In this document: in pieces, positions 1 through 8,800 of the stretch
Layout: the number at the start of each line of letters is the position of its first letter
Position numbering within the stretch: position 1 is the first letter of the stretch
Assembly: GCF_900184895.1 (NCBI RefSeq)
Contig: NZ_FXZK01000013.1
Span: 1 to 64,000 of the forward strand
Origin: Flavimaricola marinus
GTDB lineage: Bacteria > Pseudomonadota > Alphaproteobacteria > Rhodobacterales > Rhodobacteraceae
Direction: 5' to 3'
DNA: 64,000 nt
Program-made: the position numbers and the translations under genes
The notes under the pieces: model-generated
The model's database searches: none
Seen by the model: the letters and a program-made list of their open reading frames with translations, nothing else
What the model was told of the DNA's origin: nothing

Positions 1-149
1 AGCCACCCGCCGGAATCACGTCGCTTAACGCCTTGAACCGAAACGTCGCTCCCGGGCGACCAGTGCTTTTTTGAAATCACGACTATCCCTCCCGAATGTT
101 CCAAGCTCAGGATAGTTGCGCCACACAAATTGAGGCAGAACCTAATTAA

Positions 150-587
150 GGGCAACGCGGCACCCGCGTCGAAGCCGGCAGCCACGATGTCGAACTCCTC
201 GTCTGTGACCGTGATATCGATCGTCACGCCCGGATGGGCCATTGCGAAGGTTGCGATCAGAGGCCCCGACAAGAACCGCTCGGCGATCTAGGTTGCGGCG
301 ATCCTGAGAAGCCCGTGTGGCGCGCGCTCTCCAGCCACGCCTTCGAGGGCCGTTCCAATATCGGAAAGGGGCCGAGATAAAGCGTCGCGCAAGCGCTCGC
401 CCGCTTCCGTGAGACGCACCGAACGGGTCGTGCGCAGGACCAGCGCCGTGCCGAAAGCATCCTCAAGCCGTCGCATTCCCTGACTGACTGCCTAGCGTGT
501 CACCCCCAGACGATCGGCGGCGGCACGGAAATTGTGTTACTCCGCGACGGCGAGGAACAGCGGAAGCAGGTTCAGGTCGATCGTCAT
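150..587 (-). pseudogene. Decayed LysR-family regulator
   Basis: Read on the minus strand from an ATG at 587, the frame gives a typical LysR start (MTIDLNLLPLFLAVAE), a helix-turn-helix (AADRLGV, AVSQ, LEDAFGTALVLRTTRSVRLTEAG) and the beginning of a substrate-binding domain (HPGVTIDITVTDEEFDIVAAGFDAG). Three in-frame stops interrupt it: TAA at 537-539, TAG at 492-494 and TAG at 288-290. Similarity fades below about 150, so the effector domain is also truncated or frameshifted. It faces away from a short SDR remnant at 690, the usual arrangement of a LysR gene and its target dehydrogenase. It cannot make a functional protein. Confidence is high that this is a dead LysR gene; its former ligand cannot be judged. 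Confidence 0.85.
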
Positions 588-689
588 TGTCCAGCTTTGC
601 TAACCGTCCAATCAAGTAAGTGGCGGATACCGGCACTAGTCGCAAGCGTCTATCTTATCCCTCGAATCAACACATCAATGGAGAAGAGT

Positions 690-749
690 ATGGACAAGGT
701 TATTCTGATTACCGGGGCCTTTAAGGGAATAGGCCCAGAGACACGATGA
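690..749 (+). pseudogene. Short-chain dehydrogenase remnant (N-terminus only)
   Basis: The 19-codon frame MDKVILITGAFKGIGPETR followed by TGA carries the NAD(P)-binding TGxxxGIG signature of short-chain dehydrogenases, preceded by the usual basic residue and hydrophobic beta strand. A normal SDR is about 250 residues, so only the first strand and glycine loop remain. It is divergent from the dead LysR gene at 150-587, so both look like the leftovers of one regulator/enzyme pair. Nothing recognisable follows between 750 and 889. Confidence 0.7.
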
Positions 750-889
750 TACAGATTTAGCGCACGGCACGCACGACTGACTTAATTCGGCCAGAAGTTA
801 TCTGATGGCCATTACACTATGGGAGCGGGATGATGGGATTTTCCGCGCAACAGCAGCGCAGGCATGGAAGACCTAGTATTTATAGCAAT

Positions 890-2272
890 TTAACAACCGT
901 TTGCGGCGATCACGCCGCACATTCGGCGCAGCACCTGAGGATCGAGAGCCGTGTAACGCTCGAAGTACCGCAGATTCTTCGGACCAAGTCCGTGCTCGGC
1001 GCTGAACGAGGCGCCGAAGCCTTCGACCGCCTGCTCCACAACCCAATCACGCAATCCCTCTTCGAAGCTCGGCTGCGCGGGTCCGTCGGTTTTGATTAAA
1101 TTGAAATGCAGGCCGCCGTCGCCGAGGTGGCCGAAATCGCAGATCTCCATCATGGGATATCGGGCTGGGAGCGTCCTGTGCATCTGCTCGCGAAAGGCGA
1201 TTACTTTGTCGCGCGTGAATCCCAAATCGAAGGCGATCAGTGGCCCCGCAGTGCGCACGCCTTCGGACAATGCGTGGCGTAGCGCCCAGATCTCTTCCGC
1301 TCGTCCGAACAGCGCGTCCTCGACCGGGGCGCCGGGCAGGTCCCAAGCCTCGGCAAATGCGGCCTGCAGCACCTCGTCAAGAGGCGTGTCCCAAGGGGCG
1401 TCCGCGGTCGTGCGGGAAACTTCGATCAGAAGCGCCATTTGCGGGATCGCGCCGCGCGCAAACGGGTTTGCGATCGCCGGCACGTGGGTGAAGGTATGGC
1501 GCATCGCGGCGCATGACATGAATTCAAAAGCCGACAGTAGCGGGCCGAGCCGGATCTCGAGATGGCGCAGAAGATCAAGCATGGCAGCATGCGACGAGGG
1601 GACAACGAGGGCCGCCGCCTGCGCCTGCACCATCGGCTCGACGTTGAGGACGGCCCGCGTTACGACACCGAACCACCCCGAGGTGCCGATGAACATTTGC
1701 CGCCAATCGGGGCCTGTGTTCGCCTTGCGCACCGCGCCGCCAAGCGTCAGTACCTCCGCCTTCGCCGTGTTCAAAACGACTGTCAGGCCGAGGACATGGC
1801 GCCGGACGTCGCCGTAGCGCAAATAGCGGCCACCGCCGGTATTGGTGGCAATCATGCCGCCGATCATCGGATCAGCGCCGAGGTCGATGGGAAAGAACAA
1901 GCCGTGCGGCGCAAGCTGGGCGTTCAGCTCGGACAGTCGTAACCCGGCGGAGACGGAGACGGTCCGGTTGGCGGCATCGACCGTGCATTCACCGCGAAGC
2001 CGGTCGAGGCTCAGCACCACCCCACCCTCCTGAGTGCCAGGCACGGAGGCGCCGACGAGCCCGGTGTTGCCCGATTGCGGCACGAAATTCATTCCTTCCG
2101 CGTGACAATGGCGCACGCAGGCGGCCACTGCCTCTGTCGTCTGGGGGCGTAGTACGGCGAGAGCCTGCCCTTTTTCGCCGCGCACACCCGCAAGATAGGG
2201 GGCCATGTCGCCCGGCGCCGTCAGGCAGGCGACACCGGGCGGCGCGGGCGGGCGGGCGGGCGTGCCGGTCAT
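890..2272 (-). CDS. FAD-linked D-2-hydroxyglutarate dehydrogenase-like protein
   Basis: A 460-residue protein of the FAD-linked oxidase family (GlcD, D-lactate and D-2-hydroxyglutarate dehydrogenases). The PCMH-type FAD domain is visible (VPQSGNTGLVGASVP, then LGADPMIGGMIATNTGG). The C-terminal domain keeps the family metal/substrate motifs FGHLGDGGLHFN and SAEHGLG. The start at 2272 is chosen because its ATG overlaps the TGA of hglS as ATGA. Directly downstream of HglS, which makes D-2-hydroxyglutarate, the likely reaction is D-2-hydroxyglutarate to 2-oxoglutarate, with electrons passed to an acceptor such as ETF. Oddity: the protein stops at ...MCGVIAANGC, whereas relatives normally continue through a short LDP...NPGK tail; that tail is missing and not encoded in another frame just downstream, so the 3' end looks truncated at the border with decayed DNA. 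Activity is therefore uncertain. Confidence 0.75.
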   Translation of the reverse strand: MTGTPARPPAPPGVACLTAPGDMAPYLAGVRGEKGQALAVLRPQTTEAVAACVRHCHAEGMNFVPQSGNTGLVGASVPGTQEGGVVLSLDRLRGECTVDAANRTVSVSAGLRLSELNAQLAPHGLFFPIDLGADPMIGGMIATNTGGGRYLRYGDVRRHVLGLTVVLNTAKAEVLTLGGAVRKANTGPDWRQMFIGTSGWFGVVTRAVLNVEPMVQAQAAALVVPSSHAAMLDLLRHLEIRLGPLLSAFEFMSCAAMRHTFTHVPAIANPFARGAIPQMALLIEVSRTTADAPWDTPLDEVLQAAFAEAWDLPGAPVEDALFGRAEEIWALRHALSEGVRTAGPLIAFDLGFTRDKVIAFREQMHRTLPARYPMMEICDFGHLGDGGLHFNLIKTDGPAQPSFEEGLRDWVVEQAVEGFGASFSAEHGLGPKNLRYFERYTALDPQVLRRMCGVIAANGC

Positions 2273-3666
2273 GCCGCCGCTTGCCCCGAGGCGAGGCGCG
2301 CGCGGCACCGGGCGATCGAGGCGGACTCGATACCCGCGTAAAGGGTGAATTCATCGGCCAGCGGCATCCCCAGCGCGGCCTCGAACGCCGCGCGCCCCGG
2401 ACCGGCGTCGTAGATAACGCTCGGTCCGTCGCCGAGGTTCGACTGAAAGATGCCGGCGGCACTGACCGGCAGGAAATCCTCGTAGATCACAGGGCTCAGC
2501 GCGAGGACGCCCGTGTCGACGAGGGCTGTCGCGTCGAAACGGTCCGCTGGGATGGGCGCGTCGGGCGCCCGGGCGAGCGAGAACTTGAAATAGGCGAGGC
2601 CCTCGGCGTGCAGTGTGCGCCAGTTGTCGGGGAAGGCGGCGAAAGCGGTGGCGAGCCGCTCTTCGTAGGTCGCCGTCTCGCCGCTCGGACATGGGCTACG
2701 CACGGTCCCGAGAAGCCGGTCGTAGAGCGCGCGGCCTTTCGGCGTCAGGGCTACGCCGCGCTGCTCGATCTCACCGAAGCGAGCGGTATGGTGGCCGATG
2801 CGTGCCGCACCATCCGCGCCGGGAAAGGTCACTTGCTCTTGCATCGCCTTGAACGAGGTCTGGCGCAGAAGGATCGGGCAGCGGCGGCGCGGCGGCCCTT
2901 CGATGACGGCCTTGGCGGGTAGACCAGCCGCCTGCATCGCCGCCTGTGCCGCGTCTATATCGAGGGTGCGGGGCGTTAGGTGATTGATGTGCGGTCCTTT
3001 GAAGGAGACAACGTCGGCGATCAGTCTGTGCGCCTCGTTCAGCGCTCGGAACGTCCCGAGGTCGACGCAGGCCCGCTCGTGCCAGCGAAAGGTTTCGAGG
3101 ATGGCGGCGACGAAGCGCACGGCCTCCTCCCCAGTTAGGCCGCCCTGCGCCTCGGCCCGTTCGGTCAGCGCGATGGCATCGGGGGTGAAGATGCGACGGC
3201 GGGCGAGGATTTCGGCTGCCGTGCGGCGCAAATCGGCATCCTCGATCAGTTCCAGCCGCAGCAGCGACGTGAAGATGCGGAATGGATTGCGTGCCAGTGC
3301 CTTACGATTCTTCGGGCGGAAAGCAGTCGAATGGACGGGGACGCCAGCGGCAGACAGATCGTAATACCCCACCGGATGCATCCCCATCACGGCGAAGATC
3401 CGCGCTATCATGGCCAGCTCCTGCGCCGTGCCGACGCGGATTGCGGCGTGACGCTCAAGCGAAATACGGTCGATGTCCTCCTCGGGCGTCAGGTTCAGCA
3501 GGTCGGCGTCGTCGCTGGCCAGTACCCCGGCATTCACCTCCGAAACGATACGCAGAAGATCGCCGTAGGCCCCGACCTCGGTTCGGTACATCCGCGACAT
3601 GGCGTCCGAGAAGTCGTCGCGAATTGCGTCGGGAACGATGAAGTCGGCGTTCGTGGGGTAGGTCAT
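2269..3666 (-). CDS. hglS: 2-oxoadipate dioxygenase/decarboxylase (HglS, DUF1338)
   Basis: A 465-residue DUF1338 protein, the length of Pseudomonas putida HglS, an Fe(II) enzyme that converts 2-oxoadipate to D-2-hydroxyglutarate in lysine catabolism. The metal and substrate residues of that family can be placed: H73 and R77 in ERHAAIR, H229 in GPHINHLTPRTLDID, and E299 in RFGEIEQRG. From memory the P. putida residues are H70, R74, H226 and E294, an almost constant offset. It overlaps its upstream neighbour by four bases at 3663-3666 and its downstream neighbour by ATGA at 2269-2272, so translation is coupled. Its place between a pipecolate-type oxidase and a D-2-hydroxyglutarate dehydrogenase supports the function. 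Cytoplasmic. Confidence 0.85.
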   Translation of the reverse strand: MTYPTNADFIVPDAIRDDFSDAMSRMYRTEVGAYGDLLRIVSEVNAGVLASDDADLLNLTPEEDIDRISLERHAAIRVGTAQELAMIARIFAVMGMHPVGYYDLSAAGVPVHSTAFRPKNRKALARNPFRIFTSLLRLELIEDADLRRTAAEILARRRIFTPDAIALTERAEAQGGLTGEEAVRFVAAILETFRWHERACVDLGTFRALNEAHRLIADVVSFKGPHINHLTPRTLDIDAAQAAMQAAGLPAKAVIEGPPRRRCPILLRQTSFKAMQEQVTFPGADGAARIGHHTARFGEIEQRGVALTPKGRALYDRLLGTVRSPCPSGETATYEERLATAFAAFPDNWRTLHAEGLAYFKFSLARAPDAPIPADRFDATALVDTGVLALSPVIYEDFLPVSAAGIFQSNLGDGPSVIYDAGPGRAAFEAALGMPLADEFTLYAGIESASIARCRARLASGQAAA

Positions 3667-4958
3667 TTTGCAAGGTTCCTATTGGTGTGGTCGGGCGCGC
3701 GGGCGCCAGTCAGATGTGTGAGGACGGCACCCGTCTCGTACCAGGCAGCCCTCAGCGCGACGCGCGCCTCGGGCAATGGCGGCGTGATGGGCACCGGGAA
3801 TTCGCCCGCGCCTATCGCCCAATCAGCTGCGGCGCGGCCAAATACGGTCCCCGGCGCGATGCCCCGGCCCGAATAACCGAAGATGGAAATCGCCCCCTCG
3901 CCCAGCGACTGGACGCGGGGCAGATAGGTCGAGGTCATGGCGATGCGGCCCGTCCACTCATGCTCGAAAGGCACCCGAGGCAGTTGCGGGAAAAGCGCGG
4001 CCAGCTTGCGCCGGGCCCAGCCGCGATGGACGCCGCCTCCGGGACCATCGAGATTACCCAAGGCGCCGAAGATTAACCGCCCCGCCGCGTCAAGCCGAAA
4101 TGACGACATGATGAGAGCGGTGTCCCAGCACCCTTCGCCACCGGCGAGGATGTCGGCGCGCAGGGCTGCGGGCAGCGGGGCCGTCGCCAGCTGGAAAAAA
4201 TGCGTCGGGATGATCGGGCTGTCCGGGACACCGTCGCTGGCATAGGCGTTGGTGGCCTGGATCAGCCGGGCCGCGCGGACGCTGCCGCCTGATGTAGTGA
4301 CGCGCCAATGATCGCCGTCGCGGCTCATCGTCGTAACGGCGGAGATCTCGTGCACCCGGGCGCCACGCGCCGCGGCGGCGCACGCGAGTCCCTGCACATA
4401 GGCCAGCGGCTGGATAGTGCCGGCGCGCCCGTCCCAGAGCGCGCCGTGGTAGGCAGGAGAGCCGGTGCGGCGGGCCGTCTCGGCGGCGTCGAGCAGTTTT
4501 ACCGGCGCGCCTCGCGCCTCCTGTTGAGCATGGCGCGCCTGCAGATCGCGAAAGCCTGCCGCCGAATGGGCACAGTGCAGGGTGCCGCCCCGAACCGCCT
4601 CGCAGCGGATCTGCTGCGCCTCGATCAGATCGAAAACGAGCTGCGGTCCCTCGGCGAGCATGTCGTTGAGGGCGGCCCCCGCCGCCGCGCCCAGTTTCTC
4701 CTCGACACCGTCGGGAGGGGTCCAGAGGCCGGCATTGACCAGCCCCACGTTCCGCCCCGACCCGCCGAAGCCCACGGTTGCGGCCTCCAGAAGGACCACC
4801 GAAGCACCGCGCGCGGCAAGGTGCCAGGCTGCCGAGACGCCGGTGAACCCGCCCCCGATCACCACCACATCGGCGGTGACATCTCCTTCCAGTGCGGGCC
4901 AGGATCGCGCTTCTTGCGTAGTGTGCCGCCAGAGGCTGTCGGGAGCGGGTCGGGACAT
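3663..4958 (-). CDS. FAD-dependent L-pipecolate oxidase-like protein (AmaA type)
   Basis: A 431-residue DAO-family flavoprotein with an N-terminal Rossmann motif (VVIGGGFTGVSAAWHLA, about residues 31-47), a GFGGSGRN segment typical of amine oxidases such as PuuB and AmaA, and a C-terminal GYSGRGIAPGTVFGR FAD loop. The neighbours are an antiquitin-type aldehyde dehydrogenase eight bases upstream and HglS overlapping downstream, matching the P. putida amaA-amaB-hglS neighbourhood. The predicted reaction is L-pipecolate to delta-1-piperideine-6-carboxylate, which opens spontaneously to 2-aminoadipate semialdehyde. Sequence alone cannot separate this from gamma-glutamylputrescine or sarcosine-type oxidases; the assignment rests mainly on context. 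Confidence 0.7.
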   Translation of the reverse strand: MSRPAPDSLWRHTTQEARSWPALEGDVTADVVVIGGGFTGVSAAWHLAARGASVVLLEAATVGFGGSGRNVGLVNAGLWTPPDGVEEKLGAAAGAALNDMLAEGPQLVFDLIEAQQIRCEAVRGGTLHCAHSAAGFRDLQARHAQQEARGAPVKLLDAAETARRTGSPAYHGALWDGRAGTIQPLAYVQGLACAAAARGARVHEISAVTTMSRDGDHWRVTTSGGSVRAARLIQATNAYASDGVPDSPIIPTHFFQLATAPLPAALRADILAGGEGCWDTALIMSSFRLDAAGRLIFGALGNLDGPGGGVHRGWARRKLAALFPQLPRVPFEHEWTGRIAMTSTYLPRVQSLGEGAISIFGYSGRGIAPGTVFGRAAADWAIGAGEFPVPITPPLPEARVALRAAWYETGAVLTHLTGARAPDHTNRNLAK

Positions 4959-4966
4959 GGTGTGCC

Positions 4967-6469
4967 TCAGATTTCGAAGGAGATACCCTGCGCAAGCGGC
5001 AGGGAGCGGCTGTAGTTTACGGTGCTGGTCTGGCGGCGCATGTAGGCGCGCCAGGCGTCCGACCCGCTTTCGCGGCCGCCGCCCGTCTCCTTTTCACCGC
5101 CAAACGCGCCGCCGATCTCGGCGCCCGAAGGGCCGATGTTGACGTTGGCGATCCCGCAGTCTGAGCCCTGGACGGAGAGGAAATGCTCCGTCTCGCGCAC
5201 GTCGGTCGAGAAGATGCAGGACGACAGGCCCTGCGGCACCGCGTTCTGCAGGGCGATGGCGTCATCGAGGTCGGTGTATTTCACCACGTAGAGGATCGGC
5301 GCGAAGGTCTCGGTGTGCATGATCGCGCTCTGCTTGGGCATCTCGACTATGGCGGGAGCCATGTAGGCGGCGCCCGGGAACCGGTCGGCCAGCGTGGCCG
5401 CGCCGCCGTGGACTGTTCCGCCCTCGGCCTGCGCCGTTTCCAGCGCGCGGGTCATTGCCGTCGCGGCCGTCGCGTCGATCAGCGGGCCGACGAGCGTTCC
5501 CTTTTGCAGCGGGTCGCCGATGGTCAGCCCTTCGTAGACCTTTACCAGACGCGGTACGAGCGTGTCGTAGACATCGGCATGCAGAATCAGGCGCCGCAGC
5601 GAGGTGCAGCGCTGACCGGCGGTGCCGACGGCGGAAAACACTATGGCGCGCACGGCCATCTCGAGGTCCGCCGAGGGTGTGACGATCATCGCGTTGTTGC
5701 CGCCAAGCTCGAGGATGGTCTTGCCCAGCCTTTGCGCCATGTCGGCGGCCACGGCCTTGCCCATGGCGACAGATCCCGTCGCCGATACCACGGCCACGTC
5801 CTTGGATGCCGTCAGCACCTGCCCGACTTCGCGCTCGCCGATCAGGGTCTGGATCAGGCCCTCGGGCGCGTCCGCGCCGAAAGCGGCACAGGCCCGGTCG
5901 CAGATCTTCTGGATCGCAAGCTGGGTGAGCGGCGTCTTTTCGGACGGCTTGGCGATCACCGGATCGCCGCAGACGAGTGCCAACGCCGCGTTCCAGGACC
6001 AGGGCGCCGCCGGGAAATTGAACGCCGTGATGATGCCGCAGATGCCCGCCGGATGCCAAGTCTCGCGCATCGTGTGGCCCGGCCGCTCGGAGGCGATCGT
6101 GAGGCCGTAGAGCTGGCGCGAAAGGCCGACGGCGAAGTCGCAGATGTCAATCATCTCCTGCACCTCCCCGAGACCCTCCTGCAGGATCTTGCCGCATTCG
6201 AGGGTGACGAGACGGCCAAGGTTTTCTTTTTCGCGGCGGAGTTCCTCTCCCAGAAGCCGAACGAGTTCGCCCCGGCGCGGGGCGGGTACCTTGCGCCACG
6301 CGGCGAAGGCCGTGTTCGCGCGCGCGATGGCGGCTTCGGCGTCGGCAACGGTGTGGACCGGCACCATGGCAATCTCGCTTCCGTCGACGGGAGTGGTCAC
6401 GCGAAGGGAGCCTCCGGCGGTTTCGGCAGCGGTCAGGGCGCAGGCTTTCAGGATGTCCGTGTAAGGCAT
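4967..6469 (-). CDS. 2-aminoadipate semialdehyde dehydrogenase (ALDH7/AmaB type)
   Basis: A 500-residue NAD-dependent aldehyde dehydrogenase from the ATG at 6469. The ALDH7 (antiquitin) hallmark ELGGNNA contains general base E254, and the catalytic C288 lies in VGTAGQRCTSLRRL. The cofactor strand AFNFPAAPWSWNAALALVCGD and the C-terminal GAFGGEKETGGGRESGSDAWR also fit ALDH7. The role is oxidation of 2-aminoadipate semialdehyde to 2-aminoadipate. It lies 17 bases after the aminotransferase and 8 bases before the pipecolate-type oxidase in one minus-strand operon. An in-frame extension upstream of 6469 is arginine-rich, overlaps the aminotransferase and is unlike the family, so it was not used. 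Confidence 0.88.
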   Translation of the reverse strand: MPYTDILKACALTAAETAGGSLRVTTPVDGSEIAMVPVHTVADAEAAIARANTAFAAWRKVPAPRRGELVRLLGEELRREKENLGRLVTLECGKILQEGLGEVQEMIDICDFAVGLSRQLYGLTIASERPGHTMRETWHPAGICGIITAFNFPAAPWSWNAALALVCGDPVIAKPSEKTPLTQLAIQKICDRACAAFGADAPEGLIQTLIGEREVGQVLTASKDVAVVSATGSVAMGKAVAADMAQRLGKTILELGGNNAMIVTPSADLEMAVRAIVFSAVGTAGQRCTSLRRLILHADVYDTLVPRLVKVYEGLTIGDPLQKGTLVGPLIDATAATAMTRALETAQAEGGTVHGGAATLADRFPGAAYMAPAIVEMPKQSAIMHTETFAPILYVVKYTDLDDAIALQNAVPQGLSSCIFSTDVRETEHFLSVQGSDCGIANVNIGPSGAEIGGAFGGEKETGGGRESGSDAWRAYMRRQTSTVNYSRSLPLAQGISFEI

Positions 6470-6486
6470 ATTGGGTCCAGTTCGGG

Positions 6487-7707
6487 TCAGGTGGTCGGTT
6501 CGCAGAGTGCGGTGGGGGTTGATGCGGTGAGGGTGGTTGCGGCGCGGATCAGCCGCGCACAGCCGTCCGCAAGGTCGGCGTCGGAATAGGCATAGGACAG
6601 GCGCAGATGACCGGGCAGGCCGAAAGCACTGCCTGGAACGAGGGCAAGTCCTTCGGTAGCAAGCAGCCACTCGCACAGGTCGGTGTCAGTCTCGATCCGC
6701 GTGCCGTCCGGAGCGGTGCGGCCCAAAAGGCCGTGGCACTCGGGAAAGACGTAGAAGGCGCCGTCGGGTACGGCACAGGCGATGCCGGGGATGGCGTTCA
6801 GCGCCGCCACTACCCGGTCGCGGCGAGCGCGGAAGAGGGACAGACGTTCGGCCAGTAGCCCCTGATCGCCCGTCAGCGCCTCGACGGCGGCGGCCTGCGC
6901 GATGGAACAGGCGCCCGAGGTCACCTGCCCCTGCACCGCCACCATCGCATTGACCAGCGGCTCGGGCCCGATACCCCAGCCGATGCGCCATCCGGTCATC
7001 GAATAGGACTTCGAGACGCCGCTTATGACGATGGTCCTGTCGGCAAGGCCGGGAGCGGCGTTGCGGAACGACGTGAACGGTACATATGACAAATGCGCAT
7101 AGATCTCGTCCGAGGCGATCCAGACGTGAGGATGCCGTTCGAGGACGCGTGCGAGGGCCGCGAATTCATTCGCGGTATAGAGCGCCCCGCTTGGGTTCGA
7201 TGGAGAATTGAGCAGCACCCAGCGTGTGCGGGACGTGATCGCGGCCTCCAGTTGCGCGGACGTGATCTTGAAGCCCTGTTCAGGTCCGCAGGCAACCTCG
7301 ACGGGGCGGCCCTCGGCCAGTGCTACGATATCATTGTAGCTGCTCCAGCAGGGTGTCGGAAGGACGACCTCACATCCGGCATCCAGCGTGGCAAGAAAGA
7401 TGTTCGCCAGTACCTGCTTGGCCCCCGTCGACACAACAACCTGAGCCGGCTCGGCCGCGAAGCCAGCCGTGGCGGCAATGGCGCGCCGCAACTCTGGTGT
7501 CCCGGCAGTCGGGGTGTAGCGCGTGCGGCCTTCGGCCATTGCGCGAGACGCGGCGTCGCAGACGGGCGTGGGCGTGGGCAGATCCGGCTCCCCGGTGCTC
7601 AGTGCAAGCACGTCGCGCCCTTCGGCGCGCATCCGGGCGGCGGCCTCGGAAATGCGCACGATCTGCGACAGGGCAAGACCGGCGGTGCGTGAAGAGGGGC
7701 GAAACAT
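6487..7707 (-). CDS. PLP-dependent aminotransferase, probably 2-aminoadipate transaminase
   Basis: A 406-residue fold-type I (class I/II) aminotransferase. The PLP lysine is K233 in SGVSKSYSMTGWRIG; other landmarks are the NSPSNPSG loop and SDEIYAHL (the cofactor-binding Asp/Tyr). The ATG at 7707 is preceded by GGAG. It is the first gene of the minus-strand operon that continues with an ALDH7, a pipecolate-type oxidase, HglS and a D-2-hydroxyglutarate dehydrogenase, so the missing step 2-aminoadipate to 2-oxoadipate is the natural role (AmaC function). The same fold also includes aspartate and aromatic aminotransferases; specificity is inferred from context. Confidence 0.78.
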   Translation of the reverse strand: MFRPSSRTAGLALSQIVRISEAAARMRAEGRDVLALSTGEPDLPTPTPVCDAASRAMAEGRTRYTPTAGTPELRRAIAATAGFAAEPAQVVVSTGAKQVLANIFLATLDAGCEVVLPTPCWSSYNDIVALAEGRPVEVACGPEQGFKITSAQLEAAITSRTRWVLLNSPSNPSGALYTANEFAALARVLERHPHVWIASDEIYAHLSYVPFTSFRNAAPGLADRTIVISGVSKSYSMTGWRIGWGIGPEPLVNAMVAVQGQVTSGACSIAQAAAVEALTGDQGLLAERLSLFRARRDRVVAALNAIPGIACAVPDGAFYVFPECHGLLGRTAPDGTRIETDTDLCEWLLATEGLALVPGSAFGLPGHLRLSYAYSDADLADGCARLIRAATTLTASTPTALCEPTT

Positions 7708-7805
7708 GGGCGGCTCCCGGGGGCAGTTGCACTGCCGAGATTGACAGCAGCTGGGCCGTATGGGAAACGCGATTATCCGATACGGTATGCAAGACGGGAA
7801 TACCC

Positions 7806-8714
7806 ATGGCCTCGCCGAAGCGCTTTTTGCCGCCGATTTCCGCGCTGCGCGCACTCGAATCCTTTGCCCGGACGGGCAACGTCTCGGTCAGCGGGCGTGA
7901 GCTGGGGCTGTCGCAGAGTGCCGTCAGCCGACAGCTCAAGGTCCTCGAGGAGTACCTCGCCACCGACCTCTTCATCCGCGACCGCAAACGCATCGCCCTC
8001 TCGCCAGCGGCCCAGTCCTATGCTGGGGAGGTGCGCGGCGCGCTCGAACAGATCGGCCGGGCGAGCCTGCGGCTGAAGGCCAATCCGCGGGGCGGCCTGC
8101 TCAATCTGGCGATTCTGCCGGCGTTCGGGGTGCGCTGGCTGGCGCCCAAGCTGCCCGATTTCCTGCGGCGGCATCCGCAGGTAACGGTCAATCTCGGTAC
8201 CCGTTTGTCGCCGTTCGATTTTCGCACCGAGGCTTTTCATGCCGCCATCCATTTCGGTCGGCAGGACTGGCCCGACGTGCATTATCTGCGGCTGTTGCGC
8301 GAAGAGGTGATCGCGGTCGCGGCGCCCGATCTTGCTGAGCGTATCGCGACCGGCAACCCCGCCTCGCTTTTTGATCTGCCGTTGCTGCACCTCGACACGC
8401 GGCCTGACGCTTGGGAGAACTGGGCGCAGCAGATGGGAATCACCATCGCGCCGCCCCGAGGCATGCTATTCGACCAGTTCGCCTCGATCGTGCAGGCGGC
8501 GGTGCACGGGATGGGCGTGGCACTGGTGCCAACGTTCCTCGTCGACGAAGATGTGGCGCAAGGCCGCCTCGTGCCGGTGGGCGGTGCGGCACCGCTGAGC
8601 ATCGGTGATTACTTCTTGGTCTGGCCGAAGGCAGACGCGCCCCATGAACCGTGTCGGCTGTTCGAGGGGTGGTTGCGGTCGCAGGTGCCATCGTCTGCGT
8701 CTGGGCTGGCCTGA
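7806..8714 (+). CDS. LysR-family regulator (GcvA-like), divergent from lysine operon
   Basis: A 302-residue LysR regulator: winged HTH in residues about 8-65 (ALRALESFARTGNVSVSGRELGLSQSAVSRQLKVLEE), then a periplasmic-binding-protein-like effector domain (LPAFGVRWLAPKLPDFLRRHP, GVALVPTFLVDEDVAQGRLV) typical of the GcvA/AmpR subgroup. The ATG at 7806 starts the conserved region. Only 98 bp separate it from the start of the aminotransferase operon, so the shared region 7708-7805 should hold its binding site and both promoters. A LysR gene also lies inside the P. putida amaA-amaB-hglS cluster. The ligand is likely a lysine-pathway intermediate. Confidence 0.85.
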   Translation: MASPKRFLPPISALRALESFARTGNVSVSGRELGLSQSAVSRQLKVLEEYLATDLFIRDRKRIALSPAAQSYAGEVRGALEQIGRASLRLKANPRGGLLNLAILPAFGVRWLAPKLPDFLRRHPQVTVNLGTRLSPFDFRTEAFHAAIHFGRQDWPDVHYLRLLREEVIAVAAPDLAERIATGNPASLFDLPLLHLDTRPDAWENWAQQMGITIAPPRGMLFDQFASIVQAAVHGMGVALVPTFLVDEDVAQGRLVPVGGAAPLSIGDYFLVWPKADAPHEPCRLFEGWLRSQVPSSASGLA

Positions 8715-8800
8715 CGGCGGGGACAGAGAGAACGAAAGGGCGTGCAACTTTCGGCCAGGACCGCGCGCCGGGCAGGACGGGCCGGGGGACTGTGCTGGGC

